Source of the DNA: Nitrospirota bacterium
GTDB lineage: Bacteria; Nitrospirota; Thermodesulfovibrionia; Thermodesulfovibrionales; UBA1546
Direction of reading: 5' to 3'
Length of the DNA stretch: 39,752 nucleotides
Assembly: GCA_016212165.1 (NCBI GenBank)
Contig: JACRGY010000060.1
Span: 1-39,752 of the forward strand
The notes below the pieces were generated by a model, which searched no databases, was not told the DNA's origin, and worked only from the letters and a program-made list of their open reading frames with translations. Below are positions 23,766 through 31,095 of the stretch, in pieces. The number at the start of each line of letters is the position of its first letter. Within the stretch, counting starts at the first letter, position 1. The position numbers and the translations under genes are program-made.

Positions 23766-25325
23766 TTATTCCCATTCAATTGTGCTTGGCGGCTTTGAAC
23801 TTATGTCATAGACAACGCGGTTTACGCCTTTGACTTCGTTTATTATCCTGTTTGAGATTTTACCAAGAACATCATAAGGGATCTTTGCCCAGTCAGCAGT
23901 CATGCCGTCAACGCTGGTCACAGCCCTTACTGCAATCACGTTGTCATAGGTCCTTTCGTCTCCCATAACACCTACGCTTTTTACCGGCAGCAGCACTGCA
24001 AATACCTGCCAGATTTTATCATAGAGGCCTGCTGCCCTTATCTCTTCAAGGACTATCACATCTGCCTTTCTTAAAATATCCAGCCTTGTTTTTGTTATGT
24101 CGCTTATGCATCTTATCGCAAGGCCCGGCCCAGGGAACGGGTGGCGGTTTATTACCTCATCCGGCATGCCGAGTTCATGGCCCAGCACCCTTACCTCGTC
24201 TTTGAACAGTTCTCTTAAAGGCTCGATGAGTTTCAGTTTCATCTTCTTTAAAAGCCCGCCGACATTATGATGGCTTTTTATAGTTGCAGAAGGGCCTTTA
24301 AAAGAAACACTCTCTATTACATCCGGATATAATGTCCCCTGAGCAAGGAAACTTACATTTTTAATCTTCATTGCTTCTTCGTCAAAGACCCTTATGAACT
24401 CATTGCCTATTATCTTCCTTTTTTTCTCGGGGTCTGATACGCCCTTTAGTTTTTTAAGGAATCTTTCAGAGGAATCAACATATTTTATCTTCATGCGGAA
24501 GCTCTTTTTGAGCATCTGTTCCACTTTTTTTGCCTCATCATGCCTCAGGACACCGTTATCAACAAAGATGCACGTCAGGGCATCGCCTATGGCCTCATGG
24601 ACAAGGACTGCTGTGACAGAGGAATCCACGCCTCCGCTTATTCCGCATACAACCCTCTGGTTCCCGACTTTTTCCCTTATTTCTTTTTTGGCAGTCTCAA
24701 TAAAAGACTTCATTGTCCATACCGGCTTGCTGCCGCATATCCTGAAAACGAAATTCCTTATTATCTCTCTGCCTTTTTCTGTATGGACTACCTCGGGATG
24801 GAACTGGAGAGCATAGAAACGCCTCTTCTTGTTTGCCATTGCCGCTACAGGAGAGTTTTCTGTATGTGCCATGGGCGTAAAGCCTGCCGGATATTTTTCT
24901 ATCCTGTCTCCGTGGCTCATCCAGACAACGGTGCGTTCAGCGTTCGGCGCCGAGGGTTGAGCAATGCCGTTAAACAAATCTGAGTTATCGTCAATTATAA
25001 GTTCTGCCCTGCCGTATTCCCTCTTGGCCGCCTTGGCGACCTTCCCTCCAAGCATATGCGCCATGAGCTGCATACCATAGCATATACCGAGGATTGGGAC
25101 TCCCAGGTCAAATATCTTCAAATCAGGGATTGGGGCGTCTTTGCCATAAACGCTTGAAGGCCCTCCTGAAAGTATTATGCCTTCAGGCCTGAAATTTCTT
25201 ATTTTTTCGAGAGATGCATTATAAGGAAATATCTCTGAGTAGACGTTATTTTCCCTCACCCTGCGCGCAATGAGCTGGGTATACTGGGAGCCAAAGTCCA
25301 ATACAAGGATTTTATCTTCAAGCAT
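23766..25325 (-). CDS. guaA: GMP synthase (glutamine-hydrolysing)
   Basis: Converts XMP to GMP using glutamine and ATP. The 519 residues contain the class I amidotransferase domain first ([18 protein letters not shown]-like start, nucleophile cysteine in [16 protein letters not shown] near residue 82, [13 protein letters not shown]), then the ATP-pyrophosphatase domain with the P-loop SGGVDSS near residue 230, and the C-terminal dimerisation domain ending PPSTIEWE, the universal GuaA ending. Length is standard. A TATAAT eight bases before the ATG and no ribosome site suggest a nearly leaderless mRNA. Confidence 0.97.
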   Translation of the reverse strand: MLEDKILVLDFGSQYTQLIARRVRENNVYSEIFPYNASLEKIRNFRPEGIILSGGPSSVYGKDAPIPDLKIFDLGVPILGICYGMQLMAHMLGGKVAKAAKREYGRAELIIDDNSDLFNGIAQPSAPNAERTVVWMSHGDRIEKYPAGFTPMAHTENSPVAAMANKKRRFYALQFHPEVVHTEKGREIIRNFVFRICGSKPVWTMKSFIETAKKEIREKVGNQRVVCGISGGVDSSVTAVLVHEAIGDALTCIFVDNGVLRHDEAKKVEQMLKKSFRMKIKYVDSSERFLKKLKGVSDPEKKRKIIGNEFIRVFDEEAMKIKNVSFLAQGTLYPDVIESVSFKGPSATIKSHHNVGGLLKKMKLKLIEPLRELFKDEVRVLGHELGMPDEVINRHPFPGPGLAIRCISDITKTRLDILRKADVIVLEEIRAAGLYDKIWQVFAVLLPVKSVGVMGDERTYDNVIAVRAVTSVDGMTADWAKIPYDVLGKISNRIINEVKGVNRVVYDISSKPPSTIEWE

Positions 25326-25333
25326 GGTTAGTA

Positions 25334-25339
25334 ATTATA
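25334..25339 (-). promoter_or_regulatory. -10 box of guaA (nearly leaderless)
   Basis: TATAAT on the minus strand ending eight bases before ATG 25325. Predicted transcription start near 25327; no Shine-Dalgarno sequence lies in between. A TAGACT hexamer lies 18 bases upstream as a possible -35 box. Confidence 0.5.
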
Positions 25340-25379
25340 AAAGATTAGAGGGGGAAAAGTCTAAGGGAGGCCTTTTTGG

Positions 25380-25408
25380 GGCAGATATATGATGTTTTTG
25401 TTGAAATG
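25380..25408. repeat. Direct repeat, left copy, flanking the toxin-antitoxin pair
   Basis: A 29-bp sequence beginning GGCAGATATATGATG and ending GTTGAAATG. It recurs at 26197-26225 in the same orientation with one difference (G to A at position 12). The two copies enclose the toxin-antitoxin genes and little else. Confidence 0.85.
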
Positions 25409-25466
25409 AAGTGGGGCATGAAGGTAGCGTATTTTTACTGAAAGGAGATATGTTTTTTGTCAGGCG

Positions 25467-25778
25467 CTATCCTTCCAGGATCTGCATATCAAGCAGCCTT
25501 GCCCCATGTATAATTCGCATTATAATTACCCGTGACCCGTCTATCCTGAAGATAGTTCTGTAATTGCCATAAATTAGGTGACGATACTTTTCGCTCAATT
25601 CGTGCGCTTCAGGTATAACAGCACAGCGCATGGGGGAGGTCTCGAGTGTTTCTATCTGGCGTTCGATTTCATCAATCAATTGGATAGCTGCTGCCTTACT
25701 GTCTGCAGAAATATAGTCAAAGATATCCTTAATGTCGGCCTCGGCTGACCGTGTAATCTCAACTTTATGCCTTAGCAC
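25467..25778 (-). CDS. ParE/RelE family toxin
   Basis: A 103-residue toxin of the ParE/RelE superfamily. It has the start KVEITRSAEADIKDIFDYI, the helix LIDEIERQIETLETSP, and the terminal strands YRHLIYGNYRTIFRIDGSRVIIMRIIHGAR typical of ParE-like members. It probably targets gyrase (ParE) or ribosome-bound mRNA (RelE); the sequence alone does not settle which, although the terminal HGAR is seen in many ParE-like proteins. The GTG start (25778) overlaps the antitoxin gene by 14 bases. Confidence 0.85.
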   Translation of the reverse strand: MLRHKVEITRSAEADIKDIFDYISADSKAAAIQLIDEIERQIETLETSPMRCAVIPEAHELSEKYRHLIYGNYRTIFRIDGSRVIIMRIIHGARLLDMQILEG

Positions 25779-26043
25779 TTCGCCTAAGCTCCTTTAAAAA
25801 TTCCCGCGCAGGCCTGGTGCGCCTTTCCCTGACGTCAGTTTCAGCCACCGCTATCAGGGCGCTCATGTTCAGCGCCTTGAGTTTTTTCTCGAAGACCCCG
25901 ACATCAATCAGCACGGCATCAGGTTTGCCGTTGACCGTGACAATTATCGGCCTGCCCGTGCGGTGAAGCTGCTTAAAGATATCGCCTGTGTTTGTCTTTA
26001 AATCAGAAACCGTCTTAATATCCTCTGTAATGCTTACAGACAT
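25765..26043 (-). CDS. Phd/YefM family antitoxin
   Basis: A 92-residue antitoxin of the Phd/YefM family. The N-terminal DNA-binding domain shows VSDLKTNTGDIFKQLHRTGRPIIVTVNGKPDAVLIDVGVFE, the standard Phd motif; the C-terminal part (VRERRTRPAREFLKELRRSAKA) is the flexible toxin-neutralising region. Start ATG 26043, with AAGGA ten bases upstream; GTG 26052 is too close to that site. A perfect 16-bp palindrome 20 bases upstream is the likely autoregulatory operator. Confidence 0.87.
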   Translation of the reverse strand: MSVSITEDIKTVSDLKTNTGDIFKQLHRTGRPIIVTVNGKPDAVLIDVGVFEKKLKALNMSALIAVAETDVRERRTRPAREFLKELRRSAKA

Positions 26044-26062
26044 TTTTATCACATCCTTTCAG

Positions 26063-26078
26063 ATACTAAATTTAGTAT
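26063..26078. promoter_or_regulatory. Operator palindrome of the toxin-antitoxin operon
   Basis: Perfect 16-bp palindrome ATACTAAATTTAGTAT, 19 bases before the antitoxin start. A TATTAT (26089-26084, minus strand) directly upstream may be the -10 box, so binding here would cover the transcription start. Phd-type antitoxins repress through such palindromes. Confidence 0.65.
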
Positions 26079-26196
26079 GAAATATAATACCATAATTAAT
26101 GAAAAGAGAGGAACTAATCTTTAGTGAAAGGGGATATTATTCCGGCAGGGGTTGTTAGAGGACGGAGGCAGAAGTAGTTTTATTTTATACTGTTAA

Positions 26197-26225
26197 GGCA
26201 GATATATAATGTTTTTGTTGAAATG
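26197..26225. repeat. Direct repeat, right copy, flanking the toxin-antitoxin pair
   Basis: Matches 28 of 29 bases of 25380-25408, spaced 817 bp from it. Both copies are followed by G-rich then T-rich sequence that is only loosely similar. Confidence 0.85.
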
Positions 26226-26319
26226 GAAGGAGGGGAAGGCAGGTTGTGGATTTTTTTGTGGGGCGAGAGGAGGGGGAAGAGTAAAAATGGGCGCTGACCC
26301 GATTTATTCTGTTCTATCA

Positions 26320-26352
26320 GTAGGCACGCGCCGACTGTAAGTCGATCGCTAC
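26320..26352. repeat. REP-like inverted repeat
   Basis: Begins GTAG and ends CTAC, with an inner CGACT/AGTCG hairpin (26332-26344, loop GTA) and GCG-rich flanks. GTAG at the head of an imperfect palindrome is the hallmark of REP sequences mobilised by RAYT transposases. Single copy here and no RAYT gene in the window, so tentative. Confidence 0.4.
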
Positions 26353-26509
26353 ATTTGTCTTTTTACGCTGATTTTAGGGAAAAAGTCCGGAAGTGTCAAG
26401 AACTTCCTATAATCCGCTCTTTTCAAAAGCCTCAAAATAGTGTAAGTTATCATCGACAATTAATATACTTGACTTCGTAACAGAAAATGGGTGTTAAACA
26501 CGGTGCGGA

Positions 26510-27295
26510 ATGGATAAATGGAAAAAATGGATTGAAGGCAAGGTCGGCTTGCCACTTGGCGATCTGGTCAATGTTGTTGTTCTTATTGTTTCGCTCCTCG
26601 CACTTATAATCAGCGGGATATCACTAAAGGTGGCACTTGATAGTTTAAAGGTCTCAATCGACAGTCTAAAATCGACAGAAAAGGCCGGTGATGCCCAGCA
26701 AAAAGTTCTAGAAGCCTCCCGCAAATCGCTTGAAGCTGTAGTTGATAAAATGAATACACAAACACAACTACTATTACAGCAGTACAAAGAGACATTGCTG
26801 AAGCCTAAGGTGAAGGTTTACTTCTGGAATTTCAAGGATAAGGTGGAGTTGCATCCTGATGTATATGACGCCAAGTCCCAAACAAGGCGAGGTGGTCAAT
26901 CAGCACCTCCAATACAATTAAAAAGTGACGCCGACGGGCGTGCATTTTTTGATGTTTATATAGAAAATGTTGGCGATAGAGATCTTGTCCAGGCAAATGT
27001 TTCTGTAAGCTGCAATGTGCCGATTGAAACATATTCATTAGGAGAAACAGGGCGCTCTGGTCCTGCGCCTGCTGATCCGCATTCCGGAGACTGGACAATC
27101 CACTTTACGAAGATGTTACTGAATCCTTTTAAACAATCGGAAAGTGGGCTTCAATATAAGTTTTCTACAAAGGGTCCATTTCCTAATGTATGGTTACCCA
27201 GAAAATTATTTGGGTGTTTTGTATTCCTTAGAGCCCCTGGGATGGCTCCATTTGTCAGTGGAGGTTTTCTTGAAGTAGTTGATAAACAAGAATGA
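26510..27295 (+). CDS. Membrane-anchored coiled-coil protein of unknown function
   Basis: A 261-residue protein that I do not recognise. A short cytoplasmic head (residues 1-18, Lys/Trp-rich) is followed by one membrane helix (about 19-42, NVVVLIVSLLALIISGISL). A coiled coil follows (about 43-98) with heptad-like repeats SLKVSIDSLKSTEK and KVLEASRKSLEAVVDKM, and then a beta-rich C-terminal domain (100-261; AFFDVYIENVGDRDLVQANVSVSC resembles an immunoglobulin-like strand pair). No ribosome site is evident. It lies in the accessory region beside a nuclease-like gene; a shared role in defence is possible but unproven. Confidence 0.7.
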   Translation: MDKWKKWIEGKVGLPLGDLVNVVVLIVSLLALIISGISLKVALDSLKVSIDSLKSTEKAGDAQQKVLEASRKSLEAVVDKMNTQTQLLLQQYKETLLKPKVKVYFWNFKDKVELHPDVYDAKSQTRRGGQSAPPIQLKSDADGRAFFDVYIENVGDRDLVQANVSVSCNVPIETYSLGETGRSGPAPADPHSGDWTIHFTKMLLNPFKQSESGLQYKFSTKGPFPNVWLPRKLFGCFVFLRAPGMAPFVSGGFLEVVDKQE

Positions 27296-27310
27296 AATGA
27301 GGGGCAGGTC

Positions 27311-27469
27311 TTGAATCTTGACATTGACAGGATAGAAGATAAGCTAGAAAGGAATGTCAGACGTGCCCCCTTGTGTGCTTGCGTAAGCAATATATTCCCA
27401 TGTGTCCTAGATGCTACCATCTTTTTGAGTTTCGATGTGGAATGGGCAGTCGACAGGATTGTCTTGTAA
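27311..27469 (+). CDS. Possible 52-residue open frame
   Basis: A short frame from TTG 27311 to TAA 27469 between the coiled-coil gene and the nuclease-like gene. It begins with an acidic/basic helix-like stretch (NLDIDRIEDKLERNVRRAP) and ends hydrophobic. The upstream GGGGCAGG is a poor ribosome site. It may be a remnant or chance. Confidence 0.2.
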   Translation: MNLDIDRIEDKLERNVRRAPLCACVSNIFPCVLDATIFLSFDVEWAVDRIVL

Positions 27470-27472
27470 CCC

Positions 27473-28369
27473 ATGAAACATTCATACAAACTTGATTCAA
27501 TATCCTACGAGAAGAGCCATGAAAACTTGCTATCCGTTGAAGCATGGCTCAATTCCAAAGGTATTGTGACCGAGAATACTCGATTTAAAAAAATAAAAGA
27601 AAATGTCAAAGCAATTCATGAGAGCCTCGTCGGTCATTCCTTAGGTTCCTTGATTACAGAAAAAGGGAATGAAGAATTGTGGTTTTCTTTATTGGAGGCT
27701 ACACCATTTGAGTCTATATACGAAGCATTCAAGCAATTGAAAGACCATGAGATACCGAAAAGAAAATTAACAGATATTTTGAGTGGACCTTTTCTGCCCA
27801 AAGAAGAAGAAAGCGGGACAAGCAATGTTAATAACAGGAATTATTTGTTTGAATTAGAATTAGCTTCAAAACTGAAAAGCAAAGGTATCAATATTACTGG
27901 ATTTGATGATATTAAATTTGAATTTGAATCAGTTGATTTTACAATAGAATGCAAAAGAATTTTTAGCGATAGAACTGTAAGAGCTAATATCGAAAAAGCT
28001 TATGAGCAACTTCAAAAGCAAATGGCTACCGATGAGCAAAAGCGAGGAATTATAGCCCTATCTATTGAAAAAATATTCCAAATAGACCATTTATATTTTG
28101 AGGCTACAAAGGCAGAGACAGAGACAAGGATTAACCAATATATTGATTCATTCAGAAAGGATAACAGGCAATATTGGGAAAAAATTATTGATATTCGTGT
28201 CATTGGGATTTTTATTATATTAAAATTTATTGTAATCATAGAGCCACAGCATATATTAACACACGGTTTTCAGTTGGCAGTCGTCCCGTTATGCTCACCC
28301 GCCCATCTTCAATATAGAGACTATGATATGCTTATGGCATTAGGAAATAAATTGGCGAATAACGCATAA
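27473..28369 (+). CDS. PD-(D/E)XK nuclease-like protein
   Basis: A 298-residue protein with a probable PD-(D/E)XK nuclease fold. Residues 123-133 (NYLFELELASK) give the helix with a conserved glutamate. The catalytic hairpin is VDFTIECKR, with Asp155, Glu159 and Lys161 in the D-x3-E-x-K arrangement. The following helix AYEQLQKQM matches the Ala/Gln-rich fourth motif of this fold. The N-terminal 110 residues are helical and lack any known motif. The C-terminus is hydrophobic (IIDIRVIGIFIILKFIVIIEP), probably the core strands rather than a membrane anchor. Its sequence is AT-rich compared with its neighbours and lacks a ribosome site. A restriction-like or anti-phage role is inference from fold and location. 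Confidence 0.65.
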   Translation: MKHSYKLDSISYEKSHENLLSVEAWLNSKGIVTENTRFKKIKENVKAIHESLVGHSLGSLITEKGNEELWFSLLEATPFESIYEAFKQLKDHEIPKRKLTDILSGPFLPKEEESGTSNVNNRNYLFELELASKLKSKGINITGFDDIKFEFESVDFTIECKRIFSDRTVRANIEKAYEQLQKQMATDEQKRGIIALSIEKIFQIDHLYFEATKAETETRINQYIDSFRKDNRQYWEKIIDIRVIGIFIILKFIVIIEPQHILTHGFQLAVVPLCSPAHLQYRDYDMLMALGNKLANNA

Positions 28370-28462
28370 GTTATATGTTGGGACGTTTTAAGGGATAGAT
28401 ATATTTAATAGAAATTTTCTTTTTTCGTCCTTTGCAAATGCGCCTTTCTACAGGAAGGATTT

Positions 28463-28486
28463 AAGGGGACGGTTGTCCCCTTTTAT
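28463..28486 (+). terminator. Terminator after the nuclease-like gene
   Basis: AAGGGGAC (28463-28470), loop GGTT, GTCCCCTT (28475-28482), then further T residues. A clean intrinsic terminator on the plus strand about 95 bases after the stop. The stretch in between shows nothing. Confidence 0.75.
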
Positions 28487-28508
28487 GTTTATGTTAGCCT
28501 TTTTCTGT

Positions 28509-28877
28509 TTAGAATAGGCTAAACCATGACAACTTTGAACCAATAGCGTCGCCGATCATAATTAAAATAAAATGATCTCCCTTTTTCAGGGTCTTGTATG
28601 CCTCTTTATAAGTCTCTTTCATATCTTTATTTGTTTCTATATCTCTTTTGTACATCCGCTCAATTAAGCCTTGTATCTTCTTTTCATAATCTGGCTGAGG
28701 TATTTCAACTTCACATTGTTCGCTAAGCTCCATGTCCACAACAAAGGATGGATCTGTTTCAGCCCATGACAGCATGTAGCGTTGCGCTTTGGATAACGGC
28801 ATCCCTTCGCGTTCTGCCTGCTGTATAATCCTGTCTACAAAAAAGGCTTTGGCGGTAGATTCACTATCGATTGGCAT
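28509..28877 (-). CDS. Conserved hypothetical protein
   Basis: A 122-residue protein of a family I have seen in many bacteria but cannot name functionally. Marks are AKAFFVDRIIQQAEREGMPLSKAQRYMLSWAE (helical, with a conserved LSW(A/S)E motif), TDPSFVVD, DYEKKIQGLIERMYKRDI, and a hydrophobic end (GDHFILIMIGDAIG). The hydrophobic C-terminal helix may bind the membrane. It has no catalytic motif. It lies 37 bases downstream of the acetyltransferase gene on the same strand. Confidence 0.6.
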   Translation of the reverse strand: MPIDSESTAKAFFVDRIIQQAEREGMPLSKAQRYMLSWAETDPSFVVDMELSEQCEVEIPQPDYEKKIQGLIERMYKRDIETNKDMKETYKEAYKTLKKGDHFILIMIGDAIGSKLSWFSLF

Positions 28878-28914
28878 GCCTGTCCTTTCCTCTGTTTGTC
28901 ATGGCTCACGCGGG

Positions 28915-29448
28915 TCATGCGTCGCCTGCACCCTCTTGGCCTTTTGCCCTGAATCCTTCGTGGAAAGTGACAGTGCCCTGCGGAGTATGCCCGTCGAAAG
29001 ACAGAGCGAAGAAGACCTCCTGCGGCACTCCCTCAAGCACAAGTCCGGGCATGTTCCTGAACCCGAATTTCCTGTAGTAATCCGGATGCCCCACGAGACA
29101 ACATCCTTGAGCGCTCATATCTTTCAGGCGTGACAACCCTTCTTTTATCAGCGCCTTGCCGATGCCCTGCCGCTGGTACTCCGGCAAAACAGAAACAGGT
29201 CCAAGTCCATACCAGTTCAATGTGCCGTCAGAAATGGTCACGGGAGAGAAAGCAATATGCCCTATCACCCGGCCATCCATTTCTGCGACGAGTGATACTG
29301 CAAGAGCATTAGCGGCACGCAGCGCCTCGATGATGAACTGCTCCGTGTGGCCGCTGATCTCCAGGGTCTTGAACGCTGCGATAGTCACCTCAGTTATCGC
29401 GCAAACATCGTCATGCGTCTCGTTTCTGATAACGATATTTGGATTCAT
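28915..29448 (-). CDS. GNAT family N-acetyltransferase
   Basis: A 177-residue acetyl-CoA-dependent acetyltransferase. The GNAT core is visible: VSLVAEMDGRVIGHIAFSPV (strands 2-3), then GLGPVSVLPEYQRQGIGKALIKEGL, the acetyl-CoA-binding motif A with Q/R-x-x-G-x-G/A, and GHPDYYRKFGFRNM near the end, which is characteristic of the YhbS-like subgroup. Substrate unknown. ATG 29448 is preferred because the family starts with IVIRNETHDDV; 28 further residues upstream in the same frame look unrelated. It is divergent from nikR. Confidence 0.85.
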   Translation of the reverse strand: MNPNIVIRNETHDDVCAITEVTIAAFKTLEISGHTEQFIIEALRAANALAVSLVAEMDGRVIGHIAFSPVTISDGTLNWYGLGPVSVLPEYQRQGIGKALIKEGLSRLKDMSAQGCCLVGHPDYYRKFGFRNMPGLVLEGVPQEVFFALSFDGHTPQGTVTFHEGFRAKGQEGAGDA

Positions 29449-29563
29449 GGTCTCATATTCCTCTTTCTTGCAGGCCAACATATAATCTGCCTTGCAGGTA
29501 GTTTCTGCCTTTAAGCTGGAAATATAGCACATCTCATTAAAAAGAGAAAATAAAATATCCCTC

Positions 29564-29592
29564 TTGACAACATGACCCGCGGATGATAAAGT
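29564..29592 (+). promoter_or_regulatory. Promoter of the nikR-nickel transporter operon
   Basis: TTGACA (29564-29569), a 17-base spacer, TAAAGT (29587-29592). Predicted start near 29599. The first GTAACAC repeat overlaps the -10 box and the second covers the start of the message, so NikR bound here would block it. Confidence 0.65.
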
Positions 29593-29617
29593 AACACTAA
29601 TCTACAAAAAGTAACAC
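29591..29617 (+). promoter_or_regulatory. Putative NikR operator (direct GTAACAC repeats)
   Basis: GTAACAC occurs at 29591-29597 and again at 29611-29617, exactly 20 bp apart (two helical turns), ending one base before the nikR start codon. The NikR half-site that I recall from some non-enteric bacteria is GTAACAC, but arranged as an inverted repeat; here it is a direct repeat. Confidence 0.6.
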
Positions 29618-29618
29618 G

Positions 29619-30035
29619 ATGGCTATAACAAGATTCGGCATATCGCTTGAAAAGGCATTAATCGAACGGTTTGATTCCCTCATAAGAAAAAAAGGGTATG
29701 CAAACCGGAGCGAGGCAATACGCGACCTTATCAGGGACAGCCTTGTCATGGAAGAATGGGAAGCCGGGAATGTAGAGACAGTCGGTACTATCACGCTTGT
29801 ATATTCCCACCATACAAGAGAGCTGGCAGACACACTCACTGACCTCCAGCACCACTACCACACCGCTATTATCTCTGCCATGCACATACACCTTGATGAA
29901 CACAACTGCCTTGAGGTCCTTGTCGTAAAGGGAAAAGGAAAAGACATAAGGAAGATTTCCGACAGGCTGATAGGGACTAGGGGTGTAAAACACGGGAAGC
30001 TCACTGTTACAACAACCGGCAAGCATTTGAAATAG
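29619..30035 (+). CDS. nikR: Nickel-responsive transcriptional regulator NikR
   Basis: Ribbon-helix-helix repressor of nickel uptake (138 residues). The N-terminus [38 protein letters not shown] is the DNA-binding domain. The ACT-like C-terminal domain carries the high-affinity nickel ligands in [20 protein letters not shown]: the first histidine group, the His-x-His pair and the closing cysteine correspond to His76, His87, His89 and Cys95 of E. coli NikR. It is the first gene of the operon nikR-nikM-nikN-nikQ-nikO; two GTAACAC repeats right before its start suggest autoregulation. Confidence 0.95.
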   Translation: MAITRFGISLEKALIERFDSLIRKKGYANRSEAIRDLIRDSLVMEEWEAGNVETVGTITLVYSHHTRELADTLTDLQHHYHTAIISAMHIHLDEHNCLEVLVVKGKGKDIRKISDRLIGTRGVKHGKLTVTTTGKHLK

Positions 30036-30043
30036 GATGGCGG

Positions 30044-30727
30044 ATGCATATACCTGACGGATATTTAGGGCCTTATACTTACGGCGGATTGTGGGCAGCT
30101 ATAGTGCCAATCTGGATTTACGCTTCAGGAAAAATAAAAGAGACCTTAAAGGCATCTCAAATTCCGCTCCTTGCATTAAGCGCTGCGTTCAGTTTTGTCA
30201 TCATGCTGTTTAATGTGCCGATACCCGGAGGCACAACAGGGCATGCAACAGGCGCAACCTTGATCGCTATATTAATCGGGCCCTGGGCTGCCATAATTGC
30301 AGTTTCAATTGCCTTAATAATCCAGGCGCTCATGTTTGGAGACGGCGGGATAACAGCCATTGGCGCTAATTGTTTCAATATTGCATTTGCAGAAGTGCTT
30401 GTTGGGTATGGGGTATACAGATTAGTAGCAGGGGTTAGGGGTCAAGGGTCAGGGGTTATAAAAACTCGTCATTTGATAGGAGCAGGAATAGGCTCATATA
30501 TAGGTATTAACCTTGCTGCCTTCCTTACTGCGCTTGAACTCGGAGTTCAGACTGTTCTCCATGCCGGGCCTGACGGGAGGCCCTTATACAGTCCGTTTCC
30601 ATTGGCAGTTACAATTCCTGCTATTATGATTGAGCATGTAGTACTGTTCGGGATTGTAGAAACGGTAATTACCATATTTGTATTAATCTATCTGAGAAAG
30701 TCACATCCTGATTTGATTAAAGAATAG
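30044..30727 (+). CDS. nikM: ECF nickel/cobalt transporter, substrate-binding subunit (NikM/CbiM)
   Basis: Membrane S component that binds the metal (227 residues, about six to seven membrane helices). The start MHIPDGYL is diagnostic: in NikM/CbiM the amino terminus and His2 hold the metal ion. The other family marks VPIPGGTTGHATGATL and GANCFNIAFAEV are present. NikR upstream makes nickel the likely substrate. Residues about 131-140 (GVRGQGSGVI) come from a 7-bp tandem array inserted in a loop between helices. Eight bases separate it from nikR. Confidence 0.9.
   Translation: MHIPDGYLGPYTYGGLWAAIVPIWIYASGKIKETLKASQIPLLALSAAFSFVIMLFNVPIPGGTTGHATGATLIAILIGPWAAIIAVSIALIIQALMFGDGGITAIGANCFNIAFAEVLVGYGVYRLVAGVRGQGSGVIKTRHLIGAGIGSYIGINLAAFLTALELGVQTVLHAGPDGRPLYSPFPLAVTIPAIMIEHVVLFGIVETVITIFVLIYLRKSHPDLIKE
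30431..30458. repeat. In-frame 7-bp tandem array in nikM
   Basis: Four heptads: GGGGTTA, GGGGTCA, AGGGTCA, GGGGTTA. 28 bp, encoding a Gly/Arg/Gln/Ser loop between two membrane helices. Confidence 0.75.
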
Positions 30728-30729
30728 AT

Positions 30730-31095
30730 ATGAAAGGTTCAAAAGTTCAAAGGTTCAAAAGTTCAAAATTTAAAAAACTCTGGATAGGAATTGGGATATT
30801 GTTACTCCTTTCTCCTCTGGGCATAATTCTCCCTGAGATATTTAAGTCAGGAGGCGCATGGGGAGAATGGGGGCCAGGCGAAATTGAAAAGATAACAGGA
30901 TATATTCCGCAGGAACTGAAAAAGCTGTCAGGCCTGTGGAAAGCGCCGATTCCTGATTATGAATTTTCAGGATGGAAAGGACTTTTAAAGAGTTCTATCG
31001 CATATATAATCTCAGGGGTAATCGGCGTGGGCCTTGTTGTTCTGGTCTCAATATTAATAGGGAAATTTCTGGCGAGGAAAAATGGCAATTCCTGA
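30730..31095 (+). CDS. nikN: ECF nickel transporter accessory membrane subunit (PDGLE/NikN-like)
   Basis: Small membrane protein of 121 residues with two membrane helices (about 17-35 and 88-112) and a periplasmic loop that contains PIPDYEFSGW, close to the PDGLE motif of NikN/CbiN-like subunits. These form the metal-delivery complex with NikM. Its cytoplasmic N-terminus (KGSKVQRFKSSKFKK) is built from an 8-bp tandem array starting just after the ATG, and no clear ribosome site is present. The start is two bases after the nikM stop. It overlaps nikQ by 14 bases. Confidence 0.8.
   Translation: MKGSKVQRFKSSKFKKLWIGIGILLLLSPLGIILPEIFKSGGAWGEWGPGEIEKITGYIPQELKKLSGLWKAPIPDYEFSGWKGLLKSSIAYIISGVIGVGLVVLVSILIGKFLARKNGNS
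30735..30766. repeat. 8-bp tandem array at the nikN start
   Basis: AGGTTCAA, AAGTTCAA, AGGTTCAA, AAGTTCAA: four octads alternating at position 2, in the first codons of nikN. Confidence 0.85.

Larger units (their letters stand above)
26079..26509. other. 431-base non-coding stretch
   Basis: No convincing coding region on either strand. It holds the right direct repeat (26197-26225), a GTAG-bounded REP-like inverted repeat (26320-26352) and a possible promoter, TTGACT at 26469-26474, before the following membrane-protein gene. A palindrome GTGTTAAACAC (26491-26501) sits where the -10 box would be expected and may be an operator. Confidence 0.5.

Noticed and set aside
26491-26501. GTGTTAAACAC as a NikR or FNR-type site
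   Set aside because: It is a short palindrome without the NikR spacing or the FNR TTGAT-N4-ATCAA pattern, and the downstream gene has no tie to nickel or oxygen. Kept only as a possible operator of unknown protein.
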